From: Limnobacter alexandrii
Lineage (GTDB): Bacteria > Pseudomonadota > Gammaproteobacteria > Burkholderiales > Burkholderiaceae_B
Direction of reading: 5' to 3'
Assembly (NCBI RefSeq): GCF_005871185.1
Contig: NZ_SWKN01000007.1
Span: forward strand, 310,001 to 374,000
Length of the DNA stretch: 64,000 nucleotides
Both the position numbers and the translations under genes were made by a program. Shown piece after piece: positions 54,775-64,000 of the stretch. The notes under the pieces are model-generated. The model was not told the origin of the DNA and searched no databases. It was given only the letters and a program-made list of their open reading frames with translations. Each line of letters starts with the position of its first letter. Within the stretch, counting starts at the first letter, position 1.

Positions 54775-56727
54775 TTACTTGTCCTTCACTTCCTTGAAAT
54801 CAGCATCCACTACATCGTCTGCATCGTCTTTCTTGGAAGAAGACTGCTGCTCGCCATCACCTGGGTTGGCACCGGCGGCGGCACCTTCAGCAGCTTGTTG
54901 AGCCTGCATGTCGGCATACATTTTCTCACCCAGCTTCTGGGCTGATTCGGCCAACTCTTTGGTACGGGCATCAATGGCGTCTTTGTCCTCGCCTTTGGCT
55001 GCCTCTTCCAAAGCCTTGCAAGCCGCTTCAATTTTTTCCTTCTCGCCCGCTTCCAGCTTGTCGCCATACTCACCAAGGCTCTTGCGGGTGCTGTGCACCA
55101 GCGCATCGGCCTGGTTCTTGGCTTCAGCCAGTTCGCGGCGCTTCGCATCATCAGCCGCATTGGCTTCAGCGTCTTTCACCATTTTCTGAATTTCATCTTC
55201 AGACAAACCAGAGTTGGCTTTGATCACAATCTTGTTCTCTTTGCCCGTACCTTTGTCTTTTGCAGACACGTGCAAAATACCGTTGGCATCAATGTCAAAG
55301 GTCACTTCAATTTGTGGCACACCGCGTGGTGCGGGTGGAATGCCTTCCAGGTTGAATTCGCCCAGGCTTTTGTTGTCGTTCGCCATTTGGCGCTCACCCT
55401 GAAACACCTTGATGGTCACGGCAGGCTGATTGTCATCGGCAGTTGAAAATACCTGGCTGAACTTGGTCGGGATGGTTGTGTTTTTCTCGATCATCTTGGT
55501 CATCACGCCGCCCATGGTTTCAATACCCAAGGACAATGGCGACACATCCAACAACAGCACGTCTTTGCGATCACCACTCAGTACGGAACCCTGAATTGCT
55601 GCGCCGGCAGCCACAGCTTCATCGGGGTTCACATCTTTGCGCGGTTCTTTGCCAAAGAAGTTCTTCACTGCTTCCTGAACTTTGGGCATGCGGGTCATAC
55701 CGCCCACCAAAATAATGTCGTCAATTTGCGAGGTGGACACACCAGCGTCTTTCAAGGCCATTTTCATGGGCTCAACAGTGCGGGTAATCAAGTCTTCAAC
55801 CAATGCTTCCAGTTTGGAGCGGCTCAATTTCGTGGTCAGGTGCACGGGTGCGCCATTGGCCATCGCAATGTAGGGCTCGTTGATTTCAGTTTGCTGTGAA
55901 GACGACAATTCAATTTTTGCGCGCTCAGCTGCAGCCTTGATACGCTGCAAAGCGATTGGGTCTTTCGACAAATCAACACCGTTGTTCTTTTTGAACTCGT
56001 CGATGATGTGGTCGATAATGCGCTGGTCAAAGTCTTCACCGCCCAGGAAGGTGTCACCGTTGGTCGACAGCACTTCAAACTGCTTCTCGCCGTCGATGTC
56101 CGCAATTTCAATAATTGACACGTCGAAAGTACCGCCGCCCAAGTCATACACGGCAATTTTGCGATCGCCCTTCTCGGCCTTGTCCATGCCAAAAGCCAAT
56201 GCAGCGGCAGTGGGTTCGTTGATAATGCGCTTTACATCCAGGCCTGCAATCCGGCCTGCATCTTTGGTGGCTTGGCGCTGGCTGTCGTTGAAGTAGGCAG
56301 GCACGGTAATTACAGCCTCGGTTACTTCTTCGCCCAGATAATCTTCAGCGGTCTTCTTCATCTTGCGCAGCACTTCAGCTGACACCTGTGGGGGCGCCAG
56401 TTTTTGATCACGCACGCCAACCCAAGCATCGCCATTGTCGGCTTTCATGATAGTGAAAGGCATCATGTCGATGTCTTTCTGCACTTCTGCGTCTTCAAAT
56501 TTGCGACCGATCAAGCGCTTCACCGCGTACAGGGTGTTCTTTGGGTTGGTCACAGCCTGGCGCTTGGCGGGTGCGCCCACCAGAATTTCGCCGTCTTCCA
56601 TGTAGGCGATGATGGAAGGGGTAGTACGCGCACCTTCCGAGTTTTCAATCACCTTGTAGCCACCGCCTTCAAACACTGCAACGCAAGAATTGGTGGTACC
56701 CAAGTCAATGCCGATAATCTTTCCCAT
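54775..56727 (-). CDS. dnaK: Chaperone protein DnaK (Hsp70)
   Basis: 650 residues. The start [20 protein letters not shown] and [18 protein letters not shown] are the Hsp70 ATPase signatures; the peptide-binding domain begins about residue 390 ([19 protein letters not shown]), with a helical lid and the acidic tail [16 protein letters not shown]. Length is standard. It has a good sigma-32 promoter of its own, and also lies 112 bases behind grpE. Confidence 0.97.
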   Translation of the reverse strand: MGKIIGIDLGTTNSCVAVFEGGGYKVIENSEGARTTPSIIAYMEDGEILVGAPAKRQAVTNPKNTLYAVKRLIGRKFEDAEVQKDIDMMPFTIMKADNGDAWVGVRDQKLAPPQVSAEVLRKMKKTAEDYLGEEVTEAVITVPAYFNDSQRQATKDAGRIAGLDVKRIINEPTAAALAFGMDKAEKGDRKIAVYDLGGGTFDVSIIEIADIDGEKQFEVLSTNGDTFLGGEDFDQRIIDHIIDEFKKNNGVDLSKDPIALQRIKAAAERAKIELSSSQQTEINEPYIAMANGAPVHLTTKLSRSKLEALVEDLITRTVEPMKMALKDAGVSTSQIDDIILVGGMTRMPKVQEAVKNFFGKEPRKDVNPDEAVAAGAAIQGSVLSGDRKDVLLLDVSPLSLGIETMGGVMTKMIEKNTTIPTKFSQVFSTADDNQPAVTIKVFQGERQMANDNKSLGEFNLEGIPPAPRGVPQIEVTFDIDANGILHVSAKDKGTGKENKIVIKANSGLSEDEIQKMVKDAEANAADDAKRRELAEAKNQADALVHSTRKSLGEYGDKLEAGEKEKIEAACKALEEAAKGEDKDAIDARTKELAESAQKLGEKMYADMQAQQAAEGAAAGANPGDGEQQSSSKKDDADDVVDADFKEVKDK

Positions 56728-56773
56728 GAATTTCTCCGTGATTTCTATATTCAGTAATGTTCTGTTATCCCTG

Positions 56774-56804
56774 ATATGGGGCTAAAGCCCTTCAGTTCAA
56801 GGGG
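56774..56804 (-). promoter_or_regulatory. Sigma-32 promoter of dnaK
   Basis: Read on the minus strand: CCCCTTGAA, 14 bases, CCCCATAT. Both boxes match the heat-shock consensus exactly. The -10 box is 47 bases before the dnaK ATG. Confidence 0.85.
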
Positions 56805-56839
56805 TTTTTCAACCCACTGTGTGAAATTTATTGCGCCGC

Positions 56840-57439
56840 TTATTGTGCAACCGAGACCAAAGCGGGTCGCAGCACGCGATCATTGATCAGATAACCCTTT
56901 TGCAGCACCGCAACCACGTGGTTGGGCTCCACAGCCGGCTCAACTGAGCTGCCAGGCACCATGGCCACGGCCTGGTGCTGGTTGGGGTTGAATTTTTCGC
57001 CGATCGGGTTCAATGCCACAATTTTGCCGCGCTCGAAAGCAGCTTCTAGCTGGCGCAATGTTGCAGCCACGCCGTCTTTCAGGGCTTCCGGGGTTTGATT
57101 TTCAACGGCCAGTGCCATTTCAAGACTGTCGCGAACAGGCACCAAGGATTCCGCAAACGATTCAATCGCGTACTTGTGCGCCTTGGCAACGTCCTCTTGC
57201 GTGCGGCGGCGCAGGTTTTCCATGTCAGCGGCCAAACGCAGATAAACCTCCTTGGATTTCTCAACCTCATGGTGCGCATTTTCCAGCGCTGCCTTCAAGA
57301 CAGAAACCTCATCTTGGGGCGCCTCTTGCTGAACAGCCTGCTCGGTTTCATTCTGGGTCTGCGCACCTTGCTGCTGACCTTCTGGTGCCTGGGCAGACGT
57401 TTGCTCGTCTGTGGCCGGCTTTCCAGTGGGTTCTGACAT
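56840..57439 (-). CDS. grpE: GrpE nucleotide exchange factor
   Basis: 199 residues. A low-complexity Gln/Glu-rich N-terminus (about 1-45), a coiled coil ([40 protein letters not shown], 46-85) and the beta domain with [18 protein letters not shown] and [21 protein letters not shown], the GrpE signature. Releases ADP from DnaK. It has GGAGGA before ATG and a sigma-32 promoter upstream at 57508-57535; dnaK follows after 112 bases. Confidence 0.95.
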   Translation of the reverse strand: MSEPTGKPATDEQTSAQAPEGQQQGAQTQNETEQAVQQEAPQDEVSVLKAALENAHHEVEKSKEVYLRLAADMENLRRRTQEDVAKAHKYAIESFAESLVPVRDSLEMALAVENQTPEALKDGVAATLRQLEAAFERGKIVALNPIGEKFNPNQHQAVAMVPGSSVEPAVEPNHVVAVLQKGYLINDRVLRPALVSVAQ

Positions 57440-57507
57440 GTCTTGTTCCTCCGTTTAAATTCAAATGGGGCGACAAGCTTCAACGCTTCGCCCCTGCTCT
57501 GAACGGC

Positions 57508-57542
57508 AATTGGGGGCTTGAATTCGAATTTCAAGCCCCCAA
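57508..57542. promoter_or_regulatory. Sigma-32 promoter of grpE inside a perfect inverted repeat
   Basis: On the minus strand CTTGAAA (57529-57535), 13 bases, CCCCAATT (57508-57515) fits sigma-32. The whole lies within a perfect 13-bp inverted repeat (TTGGGGGCTTGAA / TTCAAGCCCCCAA, 57510-57542, 7-base loop), so a similar promoter can be read on the plus strand too. The -10 box is about 70 bases before grpE. CIRCE (TTAGCACTC-N9-GAGTGCTAA) is not present. Confidence 0.75.
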
Positions 57543-57585
57543 GCTGCAATATTTACCATTTTCCCAATAGGGATTACTGAAGGGA

Positions 57586-58692
57586 TTATTGAGCACCCAT
57601 CTCCAAAGCCAGTTTGCGGCTCTCGGCCAGCTCTTGCGCCATGGATTCTTCATACCCCATGTCCACAGGCCAACCCTGCATGTGCTGTGCCGTAATCTCG
57701 GACAACATGGCCGCCGCCAATTCACTGTCGTTCAGGCAGGCAATGTAATGAAACTCGCCACCACCAGCATGCTGAAAGTCTTCGCGGCCTTCCTGATTGA
57801 TTTCCTCAAGTGTTTCAAGGCAATCAGCCATAAAACCCGGGCACATCACATCAATTCGCTTGGTACCCGCTTGGCCCAGGGCTTCCAGTGTTTTGTCAGT
57901 GTATGGTTCCAGCCATTTGGCTTTGCCGAATCGGCTTTGGAAAGTAACCCGGTAATTGCCTTTTTGCAGCCCCAACTCCTCACCCAACAGGCGCGCAGTT
58001 TTGTAACACTCGCAATGGTAGGGATCGCCTTTCAGCAAAGTCATTTCTGGCACGCCGTGAAAACTGAACAACAGCACATCCCCCTGCTCAAAATTCGGTT
58101 TGCCATTGGCTTGCCAGTGTTTGCGCACACTTTCTGCCAAAGCGTGAATGTAGGCCGGGTGGTCGTGGTAATGCTTCACCAAACGCAGCTCGGGAATATT
58201 GCGCACTGGTTTTGCCCAGTCAAATACGGCATCAAATACTGAGGCGGTTGTGGCAGCAGCGTATTGTGGGTAAAGCGGAAAAACCAACACCCTGTCGTAG
58301 CCGTCTTTGCGAAGCTGATCCATTCGGCTGGCCACAGAGGGGTTGCCGTAGCGCATGGCCAAATCCACCCGAACATCCCAGCGCCGTGCCTTGAACGCCT
58401 CGCTGAGTACCTTGACTTGCCGCTTGCCAATCGCCAATAAAGGAGAACCTTCATCAGTCCACACGGTGGCATACTTGGCAGCAGATTTTTTAGGGCGAAT
58501 CTGCAAAATGATGCAATTCAAAATGATCCACCAAATCAACTTCGGAATCTCGACCACGCGGGGGTCTGATAAAAACTCTTTCAAATAGCGACGCAGGGAG
58601 GGGGCATCGGCATTGTCCGGGGTGCCAAGGTTAACGAGTAAAACCGCGGTTTTCTGGGGCGTGCCGTGACGAAATGGAGCTTCGGTGCGCAT
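57586..58692 (-). CDS. hemH: Ferrochelatase
   Basis: 368 residues. Inserts ferrous iron into protoporphyrin IX, last step of haem synthesis. Family segments: TAVLLVNLGTPDNADAPSLRRYLKEFLSDPRVVEIP at the N-terminus, LLFSFHGVPEM (catalytic histidine in SFHG), YRVTFQSRFGKAKWLEPYTD, VMCPGFMADCLETLEEI. Length is that of bacterial ferrochelatases. Lies between hrcA (65 bases) and grpE (146 bases) on the same strand, the usual betaproteobacterial position. Confidence 0.96.
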   Translation of the reverse strand: MRTEAPFRHGTPQKTAVLLVNLGTPDNADAPSLRRYLKEFLSDPRVVEIPKLIWWIILNCIILQIRPKKSAAKYATVWTDEGSPLLAIGKRQVKVLSEAFKARRWDVRVDLAMRYGNPSVASRMDQLRKDGYDRVLVFPLYPQYAAATTASVFDAVFDWAKPVRNIPELRLVKHYHDHPAYIHALAESVRKHWQANGKPNFEQGDVLLFSFHGVPEMTLLKGDPYHCECYKTARLLGEELGLQKGNYRVTFQSRFGKAKWLEPYTDKTLEALGQAGTKRIDVMCPGFMADCLETLEEINQEGREDFQHAGGGEFHYIACLNDSELAAAMLSEITAQHMQGWPVDMGYEESMAQELAESRKLALEMGAQ

Positions 58693-58757
58693 GGGTACTA
58701 CCTATTGAACAACAAGCCTGAAAGTATACCCAAAGCTGACTGCCGGGGTGGCTCGCC

Positions 58758-59777
58758 CTACTCCGGATCGGACAAAGCCGAAGACACCAGCTTCGATGTG
58801 ATGTCCACAATCGGAATCAATCGCTCGTAAGCCATTCGCGTGGGGCCAATTACGCCCAAAGTGCCCACCACCTCGCCGTTGACCTGGTAAGGCGCCGAAA
58901 TTACGCTCATCTCCTCCATGGGCACCAGGCTGGAATCGCCACCGATGAAAATTTGCACACCCTCAGCCCTGTTTGAACTTTCGAGCAGGCGCAGCAAGGC
59001 GGTGCGCTGTTCAAACACACCGAACATTTTTTTCAACCTTTCCATGTCAGTTGACAAATCCGACACATCCAGCAATTTTCGTTCGCCCGATAACAGCACC
59101 CCGTCGGCCTGACTTTCCTCCGCCTCTGTTCCCGCATTCACGGCGGCCTGCATCAGTTTGCTGATGTCTTGGCTAATTTGGTGCAGCTCTTCCGACAACC
59201 TTTGTTTGGCCTGCTGAAAACTCAAACCTGCAAAATGCTGGTTGAAAAAGTTTGCGGCCATGGTCAATTCGCTTTGTGTGTAAGGCTTCTCGACAATCAG
59301 AATCCTGTTTTGCACATCACCATCGGGCGTGACGATAATCAACAGCACTTTGCGATCGGACAGGCTCAAAAACTCCACATGTCGAAACAGGGCTGCCTTT
59401 TTGGGTGCGGTAATTACCCCGGCAAACGACGACAAACTGGACAACAAATTCACCGCTTTGCTCAACACACGGTTGGGGTCTTCCCGTTGAATGCCACCAC
59501 TCAGTGCGGTTTGAACATCGATGGCCAACGGCTTTACGGTCAACAATGAATCCACAAACATGCGGTAGCCCTGCGGCGTGGGCACTCGGCCTGCCGAAGT
59601 GTGTGGCGAAACCACCAAGCGCAACTCTTCAAGATCGGCCATTACATTTCGAATGGTGGCCGGGCTCAAATCCAGCGTCGAATACTTGGACAAAGCCCTG
59701 GAACCCACCGGGTTACCCTCAGTGATGTACCTTTCAACCAATGTTTTCAATATGGAACGGGCGCGTTCGTCTATCAT
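58758..59777 (-). CDS. hrcA: Heat-inducible transcription repressor HrcA
   Basis: 339 residues from ATG 59777; the frame is open 18 codons more, but the domain normally starts [20 protein letters not shown]. The winged helix has [32 protein letters not shown]; later [19 protein letters not shown] and the GAF-like domain ([21 protein letters not shown]). HrcA represses groE/dnaK operons by binding CIRCE. I found no CIRCE near the genes of this window, so its target is probably groESL elsewhere. Divergent from nadK. Confidence 0.94.
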   Translation of the reverse strand: MIDERARSILKTLVERYITEGNPVGSRALSKYSTLDLSPATIRNVMADLEELRLVVSPHTSAGRVPTPQGYRMFVDSLLTVKPLAIDVQTALSGGIQREDPNRVLSKAVNLLSSLSSFAGVITAPKKAALFRHVEFLSLSDRKVLLIIVTPDGDVQNRILIVEKPYTQSELTMAANFFNQHFAGLSFQQAKQRLSEELHQISQDISKLMQAAVNAGTEAEESQADGVLLSGERKLLDVSDLSTDMERLKKMFGVFEQRTALLRLLESSNRAEGVQIFIGGDSSLVPMEEMSVISAPYQVNGEVVGTLGVIGPTRMAYERLIPIVDITSKLVSSALSDPE

Positions 59778-59865
59778 CAATGTCACTTCAAATGCGTGTT
59801 GCGATACGATTGGGCTTAGGATTGAACCCAAGGCTTCACTTTACGACAAAAACAGGGAATCAAGA

Positions 59866-60819
59866 ATGCCGAAACAGAAAGGGATGTGCATTGCTGTGTT
59901 TGCCAAGCATGGCGCCTCCCCAAAACAGGCCATTTGGCGCAGCGTAGTCGATTTGCTCGCCGCCAATGCATTCCAGGTGCTGGTGTGCGATTCCATGTTG
60001 AGCAGCAGTTCTACGAAAAAATCAAAACCTGAATGTGATCAAGCCAATTTTGAATTTGCGAATTTGGCACTGATCAAGAAAAAAGCAAAAATTGCGGTGA
60101 TTATCGGTGGCGACGGCACCTTTCTGGGTACCGCCCGTGAACTGGCAGATTGCAACATTCCTTTGATCGGGATCAATCAGGGTCGCCTGGGCTTTCTCAC
60201 CGACATTCGACTCGACGACATCAACCCCACCTTGATTGACACCATCAACGGCCAGTCAGTCTCGGAAAATCGGGCGTACCTTGAAGGTCAAATTTTACGA
60301 CAAGGCAAAGTGGTAGAAAATCATATTGCCCTGAACGACATTGTGATCAGTCGAGGCATTGTGGGCGGCATGGTTGAACTGCGTGTGGAAGTAGACGGCA
60401 CGTTTATGTATGACCTGCGCGCAGACGGACTGATCATTTCCACCCCCACCGGCTCAACTGCCTATGCCCTGTCAGCGGATGGACCAATTTTGCACCCCAG
60501 CCTGGCGGGCCTGCTGATTGTGCCAGTGGCTCCGCATGCGCTGACCAACCGGCCAATTGCGTTGCCCCAACACAGCACCATTGATATTCATGTCACTGGC
60601 GGCAAGCAAACTGGGGTTCACTTTGACATGCAGTTCAATGGCCGTGCCAAAGTGGGTGATCAAATACGGATCAAGGTGTCACCACACCCTATCCAGCTTT
60701 TGCACCCGGCACGCTATGATTACTTCGCCATGTTGAGGCAAAAACTGCACTGGAGTGCAAGCCCAACAGAAGCCCCCCACAAAACTCGAGGACTCAGAGA
60801 CAGCGGCCATGCTAAGTAG
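59866..60819 (+). CDS. nadK: NAD kinase
   Basis: 317 residues. Phosphorylates NAD to NADP. GGDGTFLG at 81-88 and INQGRLGFLTD at 103-113 are the family signatures; later LRADGLIISTPTGSTAYALSADGPI. A 96-codon upstream open extension overlaps hrcA on the other strand and is rejected; AGGGA lies eight bases before ATG 59866. The end overlaps recN by 11 bases, so the two genes are coupled. Confidence 0.95.
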   Translation: MPKQKGMCIAVFAKHGASPKQAIWRSVVDLLAANAFQVLVCDSMLSSSSTKKSKPECDQANFEFANLALIKKKAKIAVIIGGDGTFLGTARELADCNIPLIGINQGRLGFLTDIRLDDINPTLIDTINGQSVSENRAYLEGQILRQGKVVENHIALNDIVISRGIVGGMVELRVEVDGTFMYDLRADGLIISTPTGSTAYALSADGPILHPSLAGLLIVPVAPHALTNRPIALPQHSTIDIHVTGGKQTGVHFDMQFNGRAKVGDQIRIKVSPHPIQLLHPARYDYFAMLRQKLHWSASPTEAPHKTRGLRDSGHAK

Positions 60820-62464
60820 TTTGACCATTCAGGATTTCGTTATTGTCGACAAACTCGATTTGCATTTCGCACCCGGCATGTCGGTGTTGTCCGGCGAAAC
60901 CGGTGCTGGCAAATCAATCTTGATTGATGCACTGTCGCTGTGCCTGGGTGCGCGCGCCGATGCCTCACAGGTTCGCGAAGGTTGTGAGCGTGCCAACATC
61001 ACCGCTGTGTTCGAGATCAACCCTGCGGCCAAAGCCATTCTCGATGAACAATCCATCGACTGCAGCGAAGGTGAAATGCACTTGCGACGCGCCATTGAAT
61101 CCAATGGCAGATCAAAAGCCTACATCAACGGCACACCGGTACCCGCCAGCACGCTGAAAGAATTGTCTGAAACCTTGATCGATATTCACGGGCAACACGC
61201 ATTTCAAACGCTGGCAAAGCCGGGGGAGCAGCTGCGTCTGCTCGATGACTTCGGGCAACACAGCGCCTTGGTTCAAGCCACCGGGCAAACTTATTCCGTA
61301 TTGAAAAATGCGGAAAAGACGCTGAAGCAAGCCCAGAGCAGTCAGGAAGACCGCGCTGCGCGTCTTGAAAACCTGCAGTGGAAACTGGACTCACTGAGCA
61401 AAGTGGCCCCCAAGGCTGGCGAATGGGAAACGCTAAGCAGCGACTTCGACCGCTTAAGCCATGGTGCAGAACTGATCGAGGGCACACAACATGCAAGCGA
61501 TGTGCTGTCGCAAAATGAAAACGCCTTGCTCGACCAACTTACCCATGTCATCGAAAAACTGAGCCACTTAAGCACCCGCGACCCGGCGCTTGAAGGGGTG
61601 GTCAAAACGCTGTCTGAGGGTGAAATACTGATTCGGGAGGCCAGTTACGATTTGGGTCATTACCTGAAACACAGCGATCTGGACCCGGACACACTGGCTG
61701 AAGTTGAAGCACGCATGTCGCTTTGGCATGAAACCGCCCGCAAACTGCGCATTCAACCCGAAACACTTCACACGGAAATGGAAAGTGTGCAAGCTGAAAT
61801 CAAAGGGTTTGAGGAAGGTTTTGATGTTGAACGGCTGCAGAAAGAACTTCAATCTGCGCAGCAAAATTATGAAAAACAGGCCAAGCAATTGACCGAAGCG
61901 CGCCTGAAAGCAGCCCAGGCTTTGTCAAAACGCGTCACTGAATCCATGCAAACCCTGAGTATGCAAGGTGGTGTGTTTACGGTCGATGTGGCTAGGGGCG
62001 AACCTTCAGCCAAAGGCAGTGATTCAATCGAATTTCGGGTGGCCGGGCACCCCGGTGTGACGCCCCAAGCCATTCAGAAGGTAGCCTCGGGCGGTGAACT
62101 TGCGCGAATCAGCCTGGCGATCACTGTCAACACTGTCGAAAGCACTCCTGTTCCTACTTTGATTTTTGATGAAGTGGACAGCGGCATTGGGGGTGCAGTG
62201 GCAGAGACTGTGGGCAAATACCTTCGTCTTCTTGCGAAAAACAAGCAGGTGCTGTGTGTCACCCACCTGCCGCAAGTTGCGGCACAAGGCCACAATCATT
62301 TCCAGGTCAGCAAAGACATCTCAGCGCAAACAACGCGCTCAAAAATTGTGCAACTCGAAGCCAAAGCCCGAGTAGAAGAAATTGCAAGAATGCTGGGAGG
62401 GCAAGTGATTACCGAGGCCACGCGCACGGCTGCGCATGAAATGATTGCCTCGGCAAACGCTTAA
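60809..62464 (+). CDS. recN: DNA repair protein RecN
   Basis: 551 residues. SMC-like ATPase of double-strand break repair. N-terminal MLSSLTIQDFVIVDKLDL with Walker A GETGAGKS at 29-36; a coiled coil (about 170-385) follows; the C-terminal lobe has SGGELARISLAITV (signature) and TLIFDEVDSGIGG (Walker B). The start lies inside nadK (11-base overlap); open frame further upstream is nadK overlap only. Length agrees with the family (about 550). Confidence 0.95.
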   Translation: MLSSLTIQDFVIVDKLDLHFAPGMSVLSGETGAGKSILIDALSLCLGARADASQVREGCERANITAVFEINPAAKAILDEQSIDCSEGEMHLRRAIESNGRSKAYINGTPVPASTLKELSETLIDIHGQHAFQTLAKPGEQLRLLDDFGQHSALVQATGQTYSVLKNAEKTLKQAQSSQEDRAARLENLQWKLDSLSKVAPKAGEWETLSSDFDRLSHGAELIEGTQHASDVLSQNENALLDQLTHVIEKLSHLSTRDPALEGVVKTLSEGEILIREASYDLGHYLKHSDLDPDTLAEVEARMSLWHETARKLRIQPETLHTEMESVQAEIKGFEEGFDVERLQKELQSAQQNYEKQAKQLTEARLKAAQALSKRVTESMQTLSMQGGVFTVDVARGEPSAKGSDSIEFRVAGHPGVTPQAIQKVASGGELARISLAITVNTVESTPVPTLIFDEVDSGIGGAVAETVGKYLRLLAKNKQVLCVTHLPQVAAQGHNHFQVSKDISAQTTRSKIVQLEAKARVEEIARMLGGQVITEATRTAAHEMIASANA

Positions 62465-62481
62465 CTTTACTCGCTGCTGAC

Positions 62482-62910
62482 TTATTTGCGTCGGTTCTCG
62501 CAGTCTTTTTTGGTGCAGGAACCGTAAAGCGACAAGGCGTGGTCATGAAGTTCGAAGCCGCGGTCTTTGGCAATCATTTTCTGGCGACGCTCAATTTCTT
62601 CGTCAAAAAACTCGACCACCTTGCCACACTGCACACACACCAAATGGTCATGGTGTGCACCTTCATTCAGTTCAAACACTGATTTGCCGGTCTCAAAGTG
62701 TTGACGGGCGAGTAAACCAGCCTGTTCAAACTGCGTTAAAACCCGGTAAACCGTGGCCAGGCCAATGTCCAGGTCTTCTTGCAGCAACAGTTTATAAACG
62801 TCTTCAGCACTCAGGTGGCGATGTTGCCCGCTTTGGAACAATTCCAGAATTTTCATTCTTGGCAGCGTTGCCTTTAAACCAATGCTTTTTAGATCCGTTG
62901 CTGTAGTCAT
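62482..62910 (-). CDS. fur: Ferric uptake regulator Fur
   Basis: 142 residues from ATG 62910; the longer open frame (to 63033) overlaps bamE and lacks family similarity. Winged-helix [15 protein letters not shown] and [35 protein letters not shown]; metal sites [10 protein letters not shown] (86-95) and C132, C137 ([10 protein letters not shown]). Fe(II)-Fur represses iron uptake genes, probably including the ABC genes at 34-37 kb. Divergent from bamE, convergent with recN. Confidence 0.96.
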   Translation of the reverse strand: MTTATDLKSIGLKATLPRMKILELFQSGQHRHLSAEDVYKLLLQEDLDIGLATVYRVLTQFEQAGLLARQHFETGKSVFELNEGAHHDHLVCVQCGKVVEFFDEEIERRQKMIAKDRGFELHDHALSLYGSCTKKDCENRRK

Positions 62911-63032
62911 GAGTTTGGTACCATTCTGAGGCTTAATCGAGTTCAAGTAGCTTATGATAACGCCTTTGCAGGACATGTTAGCGCACCGATTAAGGTACTC
63001 TGTTCCCACTTCACATGCGAATTCACAAAACA

Positions 63033-63524
63033 ATGCGTATTTTACGACTGAATTTGATTCTTTGCTCGGCCTTGGCCCTAGGGGTTTCCGCGTGTTCCAT
63101 CATTCCGGACAACTATGTGCCCTCCTTTGTCAAACCCTACAAGTTTGACATTCAACAGGGTAACTTCGTCACCCAGCAAGACGTTGCCAGGCTACAAGTG
63201 GGCATGACCAAAGAACAGGTTCGCTTCATTCTTGGCACACCGTTGTTGAATGACGCCTTTCACGCCAACCGCTGGGATTACGTGTACCGCTTGCTGCGCG
63301 CCGACGGCCAAACCACGCAATCACGTTACACGGTCATTTTCGAGAATGAGCGCCTGGCTCGCCACGGTGGCGAGAACCTGCCCGCCAGCCCCACTGATTT
63401 GCTGGGTCCGGACAGCGCCACCAAAGTGCCAACCGAACCTTTGCCATCGGAAAAACCAGCCAAAGACATCCAGGATTCTGAATCTGCAGTGGGCGGCACA
63501 GACCGCGCACCCGTACTTAAATAA
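63033..63524 (+). CDS. bamE: Outer membrane protein assembly factor BamE (OmlA/SmpA)
   Basis: 163 residues from ATG 63033; an upstream in-frame ATG at 63015 is also possible. Signal peptide ends in lipobox VSAC (Cys21), predicting a lipoprotein. The BamE domain shows [45 protein letters not shown] and the closing RWDYVYRL, the strongest family parts. A Pro/Ser-rich tail follows. BamE supports the BamABCDE complex that folds outer-membrane proteins. Six bases separate it from dapB. Confidence 0.95.
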   Translation: MRILRLNLILCSALALGVSACSIIPDNYVPSFVKPYKFDIQQGNFVTQQDVARLQVGMTKEQVRFILGTPLLNDAFHANRWDYVYRLLRADGQTTQSRYTVIFENERLARHGGENLPASPTDLLGPDSATKVPTEPLPSEKPAKDIQDSESAVGGTDRAPVLK

Positions 63525-63530
63525 CACGCC

Positions 63531-64000
63531 ATGACTAAGCCAATTCAAATTGCGATTGCCGGCGCCAGCGGGCGTATGGGCAAAACACTGATCGAAGCCA
63601 TTCTGAACCACCCCGACTGCGAACTCGCTGGTGCTTTTGATCAAGCGGGGTCGCCCAGCATTGGTCGCGATGCAGGTGATTTCATGGGTATTTCCTCGGG
63701 TGTGCTGGTCACTGACAATCCAGACACCGCTTTGATCAATGCCGATATCCTGATCGACTTCACCCGCCCTGAAGGCACATTACAACACTTGGCGTTGTGC
63801 GAAAAACACGGCGTCAAGGCTGTGATTGGCACCACCGGGTTTGAACCCAAGCAATTGGAAGCATTGAAAAAAGCTTCTGAGAAGGTTGCCATGGTGTGGT
63901 CGCCCAATATGGCGGTCGGCGTGAATGCCACATTCAAACTGCTTGAAGTGGCCGCTAAAATTTTGTCACAAGGCTATGACATCGAAGTCATTGAAGCACA
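63531..64000 (+). CDS. dapB: 4-hydroxy-tetrahydrodipicolinate reductase, N-terminal part (runs off the window)
   Basis: 156 codons visible; the gene continues past base 64000. KPIQIAIAGASGRMGKTLI gives the N-terminal nucleotide-binding GxxGxMG (11-17 region), and DILIDFTRPEGTLQHLALC, AVIGTTGF and WSPNMAVGVN are DapB motifs. Reduces hydroxy-tetrahydrodipicolinate in lysine and diaminopimelate synthesis. Follows bamE directly; the order fur / bamE-dapB is common in betaproteobacteria. Confidence 0.95.
   Translation, partial: MTKPIQIAIAGASGRMGKTLIEAILNHPDCELAGAFDQAGSPSIGRDAGDFMGISSGVLVTDNPDTALINADILIDFTRPEGTLQHLALCEKHGVKAVIGTTGFEPKQLEALKKASEKVAMVWSPNMAVGVNATFKLLEVAAKILSQGYDIEVIEA

Noticed and set aside
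59578-59865. N-terminal extension of nadK
   Set aside because: Overlaps hrcA on the other strand, has no NAD kinase similarity, and a good start exists at 59866.
62911-63033. N-terminal extension of fur
   Set aside because: Overlaps the divergent bamE start, and family proteins begin at the internal methionine.

Overview
The window looks like chromosomal DNA of a betaproteobacterium of the order Burkholderiales. Reasons: mid-range GC, betaproteobacterial gene orders (sdhCDAB-sdhE-gltA-sucA; gntR/mdh/CoA-lyase; prpR/prpBC-acnD-prpF; hrcA-hemH-grpE-dnaK-dnaJ; fur/bamE-dapB) and families such as DUF2863 and DUF3460. A Limnobacter-like organism is my best guess, from gene order and protein character only. 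I saw no insertion sequence, prophage, CRISPR array or rRNA.

Layout. 1-9.9 kb: a block of central carbon genes on the minus strand (sucA start, gltA, sdhE, sdhB-A-D-C), a GntR-type regulator, divergent mdh, a CitE-like lyase and small conserved genes. 10-14.5 kb: an AsmA-like protein, rlmF, small membrane proteins and arfB. 14.5-24.3 kb: the 2-methylcitrate (propionate) pathway, prpR divergent from prpB-prpC-acnD-prpF behind a sigma-54 promoter, then an amidase and an unknown gene. 24.3-34.3 kb: acnB, an AraC regulator, a lipoprotein hydrolase, a sterol-desaturase-like protein, DUF2863 and acnA. 34.3-37.1 kb: divergent Fe(III) ABC transporter genes. 37.1-46.8 kb: the main accessory region, an ECF sigma factor, a small anti-sigma-like protein, a complete type I secretion apparatus and two unusual Asp/Ser-rich proteins that are its probable cargo, divergent from a LuxR-type regulator. 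46.9-53 kb: queC, tRNA-Gly/Cys/Leu, metG, a SulP transporter, DUF3460 and scpA. 53-64 kb: a structured gene-free stretch, dnaJ-dnaK-grpE-hemH-hrcA on the minus strand, nadK-recN, fur, bamE and the start of dapB.

How the genes fit together. Most of the first 34 kb serves the TCA and methylcitrate cycles: citrate synthase and 2-methylcitrate synthase, three aconitase-family enzymes (AcnA, AcnB, AcnD), succinate and malate dehydrogenases and 2-oxoglutarate dehydrogenase E1. A 23-bp motif upstream of gntR/mdh recurs upstream of acnB, suggesting that the GntR protein coordinates these genes. The heat-shock cluster has two good sigma-32 promoters, one inside a perfect 13-bp inverted repeat.

The least conventional parts are the sigma-factor-linked type I secretion locus, whose putative cargo has six perfect-length 15-residue DPVVDPIVDVITDIT repeats instead of RTX repeats, and a chain of nested inverted repeats at about 53.08-53.47 kb that could be a structured RNA.
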